Assembly: GCA_019187485.1 (NCBI GenBank) | Contig: JABAQR010000030.1 | Span: 93,451-157,450 of the forward strand | Source of the DNA: Lysobacterales bacterium | GTDB lineage: Bacteria > Pseudomonadota > Gammaproteobacteria > Xanthomonadales > SZUA-5 | Reading direction: 5' to 3' | DNA: 64,000 nucleotides | Shown: one piece after another, positions 54,271 through 61,414 of the stretch | How the letters are laid out: every line of letters starts with the position of its first letter | Position numbering within the stretch: position 1 is the first letter of the stretch | Made by a program: the position numbers and the translations under genes | Notes under the pieces: generated by a model | The model's input: the letters and a program-made list of their open reading frames with translations, nothing else | Databases searched by the model: none | Told to the model about the DNA's origin: nothing

Positions 54271-54609
54271 ATGATCAAGCGACTGTGGAAGACTGACCTG
54301 GAGACTGCGATGGACGAAGATTCCGATGCGTTTGAGGCTAGAATTCGGGCAGCACTCATTGAGTGTCATCGCCTCGGCTACCATCCGAGCGACTTTGAAG
54401 CAATGCTCAGCCACTCGAATGCCGTCGTCGTGGCGAGTAAGCTGGTGAGCTCTGGAGACATTCAGACTGGGTTGAAGAGGTTGGCGAAGTTAGGGCGCCT
54501 TGACTTGTCGGTTGAATCCATAATGCTTGAGCCGCAGTTCGAGACACTATTTAGCTCCAAACTTCGTGAATCTGCACGGTGGAGACTCACGAGCGTGAAC
54601 GTATCTTGA
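54271..54609 (+). CDS. Cassette 15, gene a: hypothetical protein
   Basis: 112-residue cytosolic protein. N-terminal half FEARIRAALIECHRLGYHPS, DFEAMLSHSNAVVVASKLV, C-terminal half TGLKRLAKLGRLDLSVESIM followed by LEPQFETLFSSKLRESARWRL. The latter is a short helical module (RLxxLGRLDLSVE...LEPxFxxLF...ARxRL) that I have seen attached to nuclease-like and phage proteins; its biochemical role is unknown. ATG 54271 is 45 bases into the cassette. It shares its cassette with a second gene downstream, the stop being followed by that gene's leader. Confidence 0.72.
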   Translation: MIKRLWKTDLETAMDEDSDAFEARIRAALIECHRLGYHPSDFEAMLSHSNAVVVASKLVSSGDIQTGLKRLAKLGRLDLSVESIMLEPQFETLFSSKLRESARWRLTSVNVS

Positions 54610-54648
54610 TTGAAAGTGGCGCCAAACAACTGTACGGAGGATAGCGCG

Positions 54649-55047
54649 ATGAAATTTGGAAATATTCTTGGATGGCTCGGTTGCCTCGCCTTGGTGACTG
54701 CCGCGTTCGGGTCCAACGCATTTGGTGAAACACCGAAGGCTGACGGCTTCGGATGCGCTAAACCCCGAGCTGCAACTGCTTCGGAGGTCGCGCTCATTCG
54801 TAAGGCAATGGAAGAAAAGCTCCTGGATTCCGATTCAGCTAAGTTCTTAGATGTTAAGATCTGCGAGGGAGATGAAGGTCATAGTTTATGTGGGAAGGTG
54901 AACGCCAAGAATAGTTATGGCGCGTATGCTGGTTACAAGGGTTTTATGGGTTTGCTTGTGCCAAACAAGGAGGCGTTCATTTTGGCTATCGATGACTCGG
55001 AGTCAGCCGCGGCGGAAAGCGTTTGCCGGAAATCGGGATACTACTAG
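54649..55047 (+). CDS. Cassette 15, gene b: exported hypothetical protein
   Basis: 132-residue protein exported by a signal peptide (MKFGNILGWLGCLALVTAAFGSNAF read as a cleavable leader). GGAGG at 54636-54640 is 8 bases from the ATG at 54649 and fixes that start over earlier in-frame codons. The mature protein has LIRKAMEEKLLDSDSAKFLD and CGKVNAKNSYGAYAGYKGF, a pattern I recognise in short periplasmic hypothetical proteins of proteobacteria, with four cysteines that could form two disulfides. Function unknown. Two-gene cassettes are a minority in this array. Confidence 0.74.
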   Translation: MKFGNILGWLGCLALVTAAFGSNAFGETPKADGFGCAKPRAATASEVALIRKAMEEKLLDSDSAKFLDVKICEGDEGHSLCGKVNAKNSYGAYAGYKGFMGLLVPNKEAFILAIDDSESAAAESVCRKSGYY

Positions 55048-55063
55048 CCAATATCGTGCTGAG

Positions 55064-55151
55064 GCCCAACTATGCAATCAACCCGACGCCGGAACAGGCC
55101 CTCCGCTCAAACCGGGCAATACTGCCGGCGCGGGTTATTGCGGCGTTAGAT
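55064..55151 (+). other. attC site 15
   Basis: 88 bp, GCCCAAC to GTTAGAT; second-type variant with compensated arms AACCCGACGCCGG / CCGGCGCGGGTT. Confidence 0.92.
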
Positions 55152-55239
55152 CTCCGGAGGAGGCCCTTTCGCATTCCGGACCCATGCACGAGTTCGTGGT
55201 GGTATCCTGTTGAGCTACTATGGAGCGGTCAGTTCTAAT

Positions 55240-56085
55240 ATGAGCCTATTTGCCGGACTAAGGAACACGTACAATAAGGCCGAGGCTGCGTTGATTGTCA
55301 AGAATCTCCTCGATGAGGCAGTGAAAGACGGAGTCATGGAACCGGGAGGTGAGTCGCAGATGGCAAGTTCCTTGGTTGGTTCGGTATGGAACGCCTTGCC
55401 AGATGTTTTTTCTGGCACATTTGGACTGAGACCACACAAAGTCATAACTGCAGCCTCCGCTTTGGCGCACGGATTAGAAAACCCTGAACTTGCCTTTCCG
55501 AGCCAAGAGGCGTTGTTGTTATCCCTAGGGAGATTGTTGAATCTCGTGCAGAAGAACGACCCTTTGTTTGGGTTCAATTCGGCGGACAGGTGTTTATTAG
55601 AAGGTATCTCCGAATGCTACACCAGAGAGCTTCGGCTAGAACGCTTGATGATCGCCAGGGCTGCCTCGGAAAAGGAAGCAATTGTAAGTGAGGAAGAAAT
55701 CGTTTCTGCCGCAGTAACAACGGCCACCGATTTCATGAATGCATCGCTGGTTCATGTAGATAAGGACGCGCTCTTGAGGGACAGGTCACAGAAGGCAGGA
55801 GCTTGTGTTTTTTTGCTTGGAGTCATGGAGGCACTGTTAGAAGGGCATCGTTTTAGTGAATTAGTGGCTAATGAAGCTGGGGTCAAGGCACTAGGTGCGC
55901 TTGGCCTATCGGAAAACAGTGCACGGAGTTTTGTTTCAAGATTGCCGTATATGACTTCAAAGACAGTCGGACTTCAGGCAAAGGTTGAAGGCGGTAGATC
56001 CGTAGTGGCATGGGCGGCCGGCAAAGATGACAATGCCTCGAAAAGACTTCTCGAGCTATTGCCTAAATGGGAAGGGTACTTTTAA
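55240..56085 (+). CDS. Cassette 16: large hypothetical protein
   Basis: 281-residue soluble protein from ATG 55240 (TTG 55210 is in frame upstream). Mainly helical: RNTYNKAEAALIVKNLLDEA, HKVITAASALAHGLENPELA, LLLSLGRLLNLVQKNDPLFG, VTTATDFMNASLVHVDKDAL, CVFLLGVMEALLEGHRFSEL. No motif I can name, no membrane segment and no signal peptide. The largest soluble unknown of the array and occupies a cassette of normal structure with 11-base matching ends. Confidence 0.7.
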   Translation: MSLFAGLRNTYNKAEAALIVKNLLDEAVKDGVMEPGGESQMASSLVGSVWNALPDVFSGTFGLRPHKVITAASALAHGLENPELAFPSQEALLLSLGRLLNLVQKNDPLFGFNSADRCLLEGISECYTRELRLERLMIARAASEKEAIVSEEEIVSAAVTTATDFMNASLVHVDKDALLRDRSQKAGACVFLLGVMEALLEGHRFSELVANEAGVKALGALGLSENSARSFVSRLPYMTSKTVGLQAKVEGGRSVVAWAAGKDDNASKRLLELLPKWEGYF

Positions 56086-56102
56086 GTGTCTCTGGAGCGG
56101 AG

Positions 56103-56192
56103 ATCTAACTATGCATTCAAGCCGAGCGCGGAACAGGCTCTTCGCTTTAACCGCAGCATCTTCTGCCGCGCCGGCTTAATGCGGCGTTAGCT
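56103..56192 (+). other. attC site 16
   Basis: 90 bp, ATCTAAC to GTTAGCT; arms GCCGAGCGCGG / CCGCGCCGGC with compensated change relative to the main type. Confidence 0.92.
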
Positions 56193-56218
56193 CTCAGTTC
56201 GGGCTCACTTGCCATCCG

Positions 56219-56237
56219 GTACCATGCAATGGTATCA
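56219..56237. promoter_or_regulatory. Possible HicB operator palindrome
   Basis: GGTACCAT-GCA-ATGGTATC is a near-perfect inverted repeat 8 bases before the likely hicA start, the position of autoregulatory operators in hicAB loci. Confidence 0.4.
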
Positions 56238-56244
56238 TACGCGC

Positions 56245-56499
56245 ATGAAACGAAGGCACCGAAAAACCCTCGAGGCGATCTATGCGCACCCCACGAGTGG
56301 GAGCATTAGATGGGGAGACGTTGAAAGTTTGTTTCGGGAGCTCGGTGCGGAATTGCTTGAGAGAGAAGGAAGTCGAATTGCCGTAGTGCTTTTCGGAGAG
56401 GTTCGGGTTTTTCATCGGCCACATCCCTCACCAGATACGGACAAAGGCGCTGTTTCCTCAATACGGAAGTGGTTGCAGCAGCACGGGGTTGAAGCATGA
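56245..56499 (+). CDS. hicA: Cassette 17, gene a: HicA-like toxin
   Basis: 84-residue mRNA-interferase-type toxin with the double-stranded RNA-binding fold of HicA. RHRKTLEAIYAHPTSGSIRW, DVESLFRELGAELLEREGSR and FGEVRVFHRPHPSPDTDKGA match the proteobacterial HicA group that carries the catalytic histidine in the FHRPHP segment. ATG at 56245 is preferred over ATG 56224 and TTG 56209 because the palindromic operator candidate lies upstream of it. The gene overlaps hicB by four bases (ATGA), toxin first, as usual for hicAB. Confidence 0.88.
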   Translation: MKRRHRKTLEAIYAHPTSGSIRWGDVESLFRELGAELLEREGSRIAVVLFGEVRVFHRPHPSPDTDKGAVSSIRKWLQQHGVEA

Positions 56500-56828
56500 A
56501 CATGATGACGCTAGAGGGTTTTAATGCCAAAATCGAATATGACGCGGAACTTGATATGTTCCGTGGGGAGATTTTGGGTCTGAACGGTGGTGCGGATTTC
56601 TACGGGAAAAATCCCGCGGAACTTCGGGCGGAATTCAAAAGGTCTTTGGATGTGTACCTTGATGTGTGTAGGTTGAAAGGAATAGATCCTCGCAGAAGCT
56701 ATTCCGGAAAGTTCAATTTGCGCATCTCTCCGGAGCTCCACCAAAAACTCGCAATTATTGCCGAGGCTGAGGGAAAGAGTATAAATGCACTGGCGCAGGA
56801 AGCTCTTCAACAGCGCGTGGCTGCATAA
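56496..56828 (+). CDS. hicB: Cassette 17, gene b: HicB-like antitoxin
   Basis: 110-residue antitoxin. The N-terminal part is a degenerate RNase-H-like HicB domain (YDAELDMFRGEILGLNGGAD, AELRAEFKRSLDVYLDVCRL) that neutralises HicA, and the C-terminal part is a ribbon-helix-helix-type DNA-binding region (FNLRISPELHQKLAIIAEAE, SINALAQEALQQRV) for autoregulation of the operon. Its start overlaps the hicA stop. Such cassettes commonly stabilise arrays against loss. Confidence 0.9.
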   Translation: MNMMTLEGFNAKIEYDAELDMFRGEILGLNGGADFYGKNPAELRAEFKRSLDVYLDVCRLKGIDPRRSYSGKFNLRISPELHQKLAIIAEAEGKSINALAQEALQQRVAA

Positions 56829-56834
56829 GCTGAG

Positions 56835-56922
56835 AGCTAACTATGCAATCAACCCGACGCCGGAACAGGCTCTTCGCTCAAACCGGGCAATACTGCCGGC
56901 GCGGGTTATTGCGGCGTTAGGC
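56835..56922 (+). other. attC site 17
   Basis: 88 bp, AGCTAAC to GTTAGGC; same variant as site 15 with AACCCG / CGGGTT. Confidence 0.92.
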
Positions 56923-56974
56923 GTACTGCAAAGTTGGCGTAATTCTGAACCGTGGCAAGGCTGAGGACTAAGAA

Positions 56975-57673
56975 ATGCCTAGTGAAAGTCTTTACTTGAA
57001 CTGTCCAAAATGCGGCGCGACCGCGATGAAAGACGTGGCGCGCTGTCCTCAGTGCGGGAGCAAGCTGAAAAAACTGTCGGCTGTGCACTGGGTAGGACTC
57101 GCCTTCGCGAGTCTAATCTTGCTAAGCATTTGTGCCGCACCAAAGCGTGATGTCCCACCTGATACACCACAGCCGCTCGCCGAATCTCCAACAAAAGCGG
57201 GGACGTCGGCCCATCCTTCGGAGCAACGGAAGCTCATTGAGCTGGCCCAAAGAATGCGTCAGAAATATTCGGTAGCTACGAATGAGATACAAAAATCCCA
57301 GGTGAGGGATGAACGGCGTATGCTTCTTGCGCAGGCGGGGATTCCGTTTCGTGTGGCAGGTTGGACAGGGCAACTTGTGGAACTTGACACGAACTCGGAT
57401 GGCCTGGGGATAGTTCGAATCCTCATGGCTCCTAATGTCTCGGTTGGTACATGGAACAATGCAATTTCGGATATCGGTGATCAAACTTTGATTCAGAAGA
57501 ACTCTCCGGTTTATCGCAAGTTGGCGGAACTCCAAATAGGGGAAAACGTTAGCTTTTCGGGGAGTTTTGTTATGTCTCAAGAGGATCATTTCAAGGAGGT
57601 GAGCATCACGCAAGATGGGTCAATGGAGGATCCGGCTTTTCTGTTCCGCTTCGAAGATATTCACCGCAATTAA
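56975..57673 (+). CDS. Cassette 18, gene a: zinc-ribbon membrane protein
   Basis: 232-residue protein with an N-terminal zinc ribbon, CPKCGATAMKDVARCPQCGS (two CxxC knuckles), one membrane helix (VHWVGLAFASLILLSICA) and an extracytoplasmic C-terminal domain of about 150 residues that includes RVAGWTGQLVELDTNSDGL and IGENVSFSGSFVMSQEDH, beta-rich and possibly OB-like. No named family for the C-terminal part. It is followed 18 bases later by another zinc-ribbon membrane gene in the same cassette; both begin with the same type of ribbon. Confidence 0.78.
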   Translation: MPSESLYLNCPKCGATAMKDVARCPQCGSKLKKLSAVHWVGLAFASLILLSICAAPKRDVPPDTPQPLAESPTKAGTSAHPSEQRKLIELAQRMRQKYSVATNEIQKSQVRDERRMLLAQAGIPFRVAGWTGQLVELDTNSDGLGIVRILMAPNVSVGTWNNAISDIGDQTLIQKNSPVYRKLAELQIGENVSFSGSFVMSQEDHFKEVSITQDGSMEDPAFLFRFEDIHRN

Positions 57674-57691
57674 TCGCTAAATGGGGGAGTC

Positions 57692-58018
57692 ATGGCTCTA
57701 ATCGCATGTCCTGAATGCAAGTCAGAAGTGAGCAGTGCCGCGCTGAAATGTCCAAAGTGCGGGGTTCAGCTGAGAAAGCCAACGCGATCGGCGTTTGGGA
57801 AGTTGGTCAAATTCGCTTTCATCGCCTTCAATGTCCTGATGCCCATCTGGATCATGGCTGGGCTTGGTGGGGCATCTGAATATCAGGCCGCGAGCGAGGC
57901 TCAGCGAGCAGGACATGCCGTCGGGACAGGAATCGGGGTAATGATTCTGTTGTCCATTTGGGTATTTGGGGACATCATCCTCGGACTATTTGTCCTTTTC
58001 ACGAGGCCAAAGTCCTGA
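57692..58018 (+). CDS. Cassette 18, gene b: zinc-ribbon membrane protein
   Basis: 108-residue protein with N-terminal zinc ribbon CPECKSEVSSAALKCPKCGV and two membrane helices (FAFIAFNVLMPIWIMAGLG; IGVMILLSIWVFGDIILGLF). The ATG has GGGGGAG upstream. Such zinc-ribbon/TM proteins are widespread hypotheticals. The pairing with gene a, also a ribbon plus membrane anchor, suggests they work together in the membrane. Confidence 0.78.
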   Translation: MALIACPECKSEVSSAALKCPKCGVQLRKPTRSAFGKLVKFAFIAFNVLMPIWIMAGLGGASEYQAASEAQRAGHAVGTGIGVMILLSIWVFGDIILGLFVLFTRPKS

Positions 58019-58068
58019 AGCTTGGCGTGATCCGTAGTGGGCATACTGCTGCGGGTCACGTCACGTAC

Positions 58069-58158
58069 GCCTAACTATGCGTTCAAGCCGACCGCGGAAC
58101 AGGCTCTTGGCTTTGACCGTGGCGCTTCGTGCCGCGGCGGCTTAACGCGGCGTTGGAC
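58069..58158 (+). other. attC site 18
   Basis: 90 bp, GCCTAAC to GTTGGAC, main type. Confidence 0.93.
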
Positions 58159-58516
58159 GTCAGAAGCAGTGGCGGGTCGCGGGAGAGCGTGAGGGGAGTG
58201 GTTTGAAGAGCCAAAGCATTGAGCGTTGGTTCTTGATGGGTTGGAGAAAGGAAGAGCCGCAGTAGCACCAATGTCGTATGAATGGAGCGGATTTTGCCGG
58301 TGCTGTTCCTGGGAATTGAAAGGCGTTGTGGTGGTAGTGCGCTCCATTCGCGCTAAGTATCGTTCTTGCATCAACAGGTGAATGTTTCTGCGTGCCTTTC
58401 TCAAAGCGGTGGGCGTGGAGGAAATTCCACTTGCGCAAGAAGGATCAAGCGGGGAAGATCAAAAGCATGGCGTTTTCGGCATTCGGAGGCTCGGGCACAG
58501 TGGCGAGGAACCTGAC
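58159..58516 (+). other. Cassette 19: gene-less cassette, family C copy 2
   Basis: Related to cassette 5 at both ends: GTCAGAAGCAGTGGC at the left, and TTCGGAGGCTC... AACCTGACGTCC at the right, with GATCAA and GCAT blocks before it. The middle is not alignable by eye. No supported gene. Confidence 0.66.
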
Positions 58517-58603
58517 GTCCAACTATGTGTTCAAGCCGACGCCGGATCCGGCTCTTCGCACTAACCGCGCCTGCGGCCGGCGCGGCTTAACACGGCGTTA
58601 GGC
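58517..58603 (+). other. attC site 19
   Basis: 87 bp, GTCCAAC to GTTAGGC, third type. Confidence 0.92.
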
Positions 58604-58608
58604 CTTTC

Positions 58609-58944
58609 ATGAAGTCTATGGAACTCCGTGAGCGGTTGGACGCATTTTTCCTCGAGCTTAGCTTGGGGAAGGAGCACGGAAGCTCTCAGGGTGTGCGGCT
58701 GGTGCAATATTGTGGTGTTGAAATGATAGGTGCATTGGATGTGCCGCAAAGTGGAATCCGGCACCAAATTGAAGGACTCGTGGCCGAAGGATTCGGCCTC
58801 AAATGGATTAATGAAAATGGGGTCACGTACCTGGCGGTGTGGGAGCCGGATGGCCCAGAACCGGATTGGTCAAATGTATTTAAAGAGAGTAATCTAACAG
58901 ATGTTCAACGAATTCTTCGAGATGCCGGATTTCAAGAGCCGTAA
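58609..58944 (+). CDS. Cassette 20: hypothetical protein
   Basis: 111-residue soluble acidic protein. Helical N-terminus (ELRERLDAFFLELSLGKEHG), then GIRHQIEGLVAEGFGLKWIN and VTYLAVWEPDGPEPDWSNVF, ending NLTDVQRILRDAGFQEP. No recognised family. ATG 58609 lies 5 bases after the R box; ATG 58618 is an alternative. Codon usage is AT-richer than the chromosome. Confidence 0.7.
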   Translation: MKSMELRERLDAFFLELSLGKEHGSSQGVRLVQYCGVEMIGALDVPQSGIRHQIEGLVAEGFGLKWINENGVTYLAVWEPDGPEPDWSNVFKESNLTDVQRILRDAGFQEP

Positions 58945-58989
58945 TTGTTCGTCCCGCGCGCGTCATTTTTCTCACAAATCTCGTAAAAG

Positions 58990-59079
58990 GCCTAACTATG
59001 CGTTCAAGCCGACCGCGGAACAGGCTCTTCGCATGGACCGTGGCGCTCAGCGCCGCGGCGGCTTAACGCGGCGTTAGCC
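58990..59079 (+). other. attC site 20
   Basis: 90 bp, GCCTAAC to GTTAGCC, main type. Confidence 0.93.
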
Positions 59080-59499
59080 CTCAGATCCGAGATAGGCGGC
59101 CTTGCGGCAACGCGCAGACTTGATGTGCCGGTCTTTAGTATTGCTGGCGGAGGCTTCGCCCCCGCACTGGCTCGGAGACGCGCCGTGGCGCTGAGCGCCA
59201 CCGCGCAAGACTCGCTGGTCTGGAGGAGAAAGTTCTGGAGGTTGACTAGACGGGAAAGCCAACTCTGGAAGTTGACTTGGAAGAAGAGCAAGCTCTGGAA
59301 GTGCGCTGGGAAGAAGAGCAAACTCTGGAAGTCGCCTGGGCTGGAAAGGGAAGCTCTGGAGGTCAGCTGGGAAGAAGAGCAAGCTCTGGAAGTGCGTCGG
59401 GTGGAAGCTCCAGGCAGGGAAGTTGGCTGAGGAAGTGAGCCAGTTCTGGAAGTCGGCTGGTGTGAATGTCCAAGTTTGAACTGAGGCAAGTATTCTGAG
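59080..59499 (+). other. Cassette 21: cassette with 30-bp tandem repeats, no clear gene
   Basis: The cassette ends are normal (CTGAGGGCTAAC matches its start), but the body is a tandem array. Both strands have open frames only because the period is a multiple of three. Confidence 0.68.
59233..59460. repeat. 30-bp tandem repeat array
   Basis: CTCTGGA or TTCTGGA recurs at about 59233, 59263, 59293, 59323, 59354 and 59384, i.e. every 30-31 bases, with AAGTNGNCTGGGAAGAAGAG as the usual remainder of each unit; weaker copies continue to 59460. Confidence 0.8.
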
Positions 59500-59587
59500 G
59501 GCTAACTATGCGTTCAAGCCGACCGCGGAACAGGCTCTTCGCTCATCCTAGCCGTGCGTGCCGCGGCGGCTTAACGCGGCGTTAGGC
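59500..59587 (+). other. attC site 21
   Basis: 88 bp, GGCTAAC to GTTAGGC, main-type arms with a shorter central loop. Confidence 0.92.
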
Positions 59588-59591
59588 GGCT

Positions 59592-59963
59592 ATGAAAGAA
59601 CTCCTCTATCTCGCAGCATTCTTAGCGGTCGCTCTTGGTATTGCGCATTCTGTTCTTGGGGAGCGGTACATTCTTGTTCGCCTCTTCCGGCGGGAAAACC
59701 TGCCCAAGCTATTTGGCAGCACAGAGTTCACTACCCGCACATTGCGTTTCGCTTGGCATATCACCACCGTTGCGTGGTTCGGCTTTGGGGCACTCCTATT
59801 GCACGCCGGGCGTGGTGACCTCACCTCTTCCGGTACGCTACGCATTATTGGCGTCACCTTCATCCTTTCCGGACTTCTCCCACTCTTCATTACTCGTGGC
59901 AAGCATCTGTCCTGGCTGGTACTGTTCGCCATCGGCGGCATTGCGCTCTGGGGCGCCGCCTAA
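59592..59963 (+). CDS. Cassette 22: four-helix membrane protein
   Basis: 123-residue hypothetical membrane protein. Four hydrophobic segments: LLYLAAFLAVALGIAHSVLG, FAWHITTVAWFGFGALLL, LRIIGVTFILSGLLPLFI and LSWLVLFAIGGIALWGA. Conserved-looking histidines (AHSVLG; AWHITT) sit at membrane borders. I have the impression of similar small proteins in other integrons but cannot name a family. The ATG is 4 bases after the R box, and the stop TAA belongs to the short attC that follows. Confidence 0.75.
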   Translation: MKELLYLAAFLAVALGIAHSVLGERYILVRLFRRENLPKLFGSTEFTTRTLRFAWHITTVAWFGFGALLLHAGRGDLTSSGTLRIIGVTFILSGLLPLFITRGKHLSWLVLFAIGGIALWGAA

Positions 59964-60017
59964 CAATTCATTCAAGCCGACGTTGCTTCGCAACGCGGCT
60001 TAATTCAGGCGTTGGGC
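59958..60017 (+). other. attC site 22 (short type)
   Basis: 60 bp, GCCTAAC to GTTGGGC, with AATTCATTCAAGCCGACG, stem-loop GTTGCTTCGCAAC and CGGCTTAATTCAGGCG; same short class as site 13. Confidence 0.94.
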
Positions 60018-60058
60018 CTCATTTGGTGGTTGTGCAGCTTCGTTTGGAGGGGGGGCAA

Positions 60059-60736
60059 ATGAGTCGTTATGAAGGGTTGACTGCGACACTGCTGACCCGG
60101 AAGGAACAGCGAGTTACACTCACATTCGCAGAGCTGGACGGCATTGTCGGGGGTCTTCCCAATTCTGCTAAGACATACGGTGCTTGGTGGGCGAATAACA
60201 GAAATAGCCAACCACACGCTCGGTACTGGCTGGACGCTGGACGGCGCGCGTCCCCTGATTTTCGGGCGGAATGTGCTGTATTTGAGTTGGATGAGTCCGT
60301 ACTCGCATCACCAGTTGATGCTGGTGCGGAGCCTGACCCGCAACAGGCGTTGGCAGACTTTGTGGAGGGTTCAATCACTCTGGAGCGAGATTTGGAGGAC
60401 CATCTCGTCAGGAATCTCGGCCAATTGGAGGAAGGACTGACATTTGTTTCTCGTCAGGCCACGCTGGACGTCGGTCGTGTTGACATCCTCGCCAAGTCTC
60501 ATTCTGGCGAAACGGTGATCATTGAAGTGAAGGCCGGAGAGGCTCGGGACGCCGCAATTGGTCAGGTTGCTAGATATATTGGCTGGTTCAGGCAAGCTGA
60601 AGGAAAGATGCCCCGAGCCATTCTCATCGCGGGCTCATTCCCTGAGCCAGTAATTTATGCAGCGGCAGCTATTCCGGCACTCAAGTTGGTAACCTATCGG
60701 GTTTCTTTCACCTTCGCAGAGGCTGCCCGCGGATGA
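60059..60736 (+). CDS. Cassette 23: protein with NucS/PD-(D/E)XK-like nuclease domain
   Basis: 225-residue two-domain protein. The N-terminal 75 residues (SRYEGLTATLLTRKEQRVTL, FAELDGIVGGLPNSAKTYGA, WWANNRNSQPHARYWLDAG) match a small domain found alone or fused in defence-like proteins. The C-terminal domain is a PD-(D/E)XK fold resembling NucS: LEDHLVRNLGQLEEGLTFVS, GRVDILAKSHSGETVIIEVKAG with the D...ExK triad, and IGQVARYIGWFRQ. An active nuclease is plausible. GGAGGGGG just before ATG 60059 sets the start. Possibly antiphage or DNA-repair; not established. Confidence 0.84.
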   Translation: MSRYEGLTATLLTRKEQRVTLTFAELDGIVGGLPNSAKTYGAWWANNRNSQPHARYWLDAGRRASPDFRAECAVFELDESVLASPVDAGAEPDPQQALADFVEGSITLERDLEDHLVRNLGQLEEGLTFVSRQATLDVGRVDILAKSHSGETVIIEVKAGEARDAAIGQVARYIGWFRQAEGKMPRAILIAGSFPEPVIYAAAAIPALKLVTYRVSFTFAEAARG

Positions 60737-60737
60737 G

Positions 60738-60827
60738 GCCCAACTATGCGTTCAAGCCGACCGCGGAACAGGCTCTTCGCACTGACCGTGGCGCATCGTG
60801 CCGCGGCGGCTTAACGCGGCGTTAGCT
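60738..60827 (+). other. attC site 23
   Basis: 90 bp, GCCCAAC to GTTAGCT, main type. Confidence 0.93.
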
Positions 60828-60883
60828 GTCTTCTGAGGGAACTGGGCAATTCATAGCCGGAACCAATGGGCGGAGAGAGTCAA

Positions 60884-61414
60884 ATGAGAGTATTGGTTGT
60901 TTTCATTTGTCTAGTAGCTGCCAAATCCATTTCGGCCGCAACTTGCGCGGGTGGCAACACGCACTTCCGCTTCCGGGACTATGGAGTAAATATTTCTTGG
61001 CACTCTAGTCCGGCGTACTTCATGAGCGTGGATCTCGAGCGTGGGCTTGTCTTTTCGGAGGACTACGGAGAACCCTTCGAAAGCTGTAATGAGGAGGAGC
61101 AGGTTCTCTTTGAGTCCTGCATAAAATCCTTCGCGTTTGATTTCGCCATACCCAAAGATTATCAGGATACGGATCACTGGACTTTCAACGGCCGCAACTA
61201 CGAAAAGTTTGATAGTGTTAGTCTCGTTGCGCTGGGAAAGTCTGAGCAAGTCGATCGAATTGTAGCAGAGCATCAGGGAGTGAATTTCGTATACCTGTAT
61301 AGCCCGGAAAAAGGCTTGCGAGGAATCTTGTTTCCGAGAGAACTCAGAGATGCTGCGCAATTGTTCCTTTCTGCTGATGAAAGCGGTCCATTTGCCTTGT
61401 GCAAAGACAGCTAA
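60884..61414 (+). CDS. Cassette 24: exported hypothetical protein
   Basis: 176 residues from ATG 60884, which has GGAGAG ahead and begins a signal peptide (RVLVVFICLVAAKSISA). ATG 60866 is in frame but would bury the leader. The mature protein has FRFRDYGVNISWHSSPAYFM, FESCNEEEQVLFESCIKSFA, and a C-terminal cysteine (FALCKDS), giving four cysteines and likely disulfides. No family recognised. Stop TAA is in attC site 24. Confidence 0.74.
   Translation: MRVLVVFICLVAAKSISAATCAGGNTHFRFRDYGVNISWHSSPAYFMSVDLERGLVFSEDYGEPFESCNEEEQVLFESCIKSFAFDFAIPKDYQDTDHWTFNGRNYEKFDSVSLVALGKSEQVDRIVAEHQGVNFVYLYSPEKGLRGILFPRELRDAAQLFLSADESGPFALCKDS

Noticed and set aside
59004..59489. Minus-strand repetitive frame in the 30-bp repeat cassette
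   Set aside because: It extends into the attC site and exists because the repeat period is a multiple of three; no start signal on that strand.
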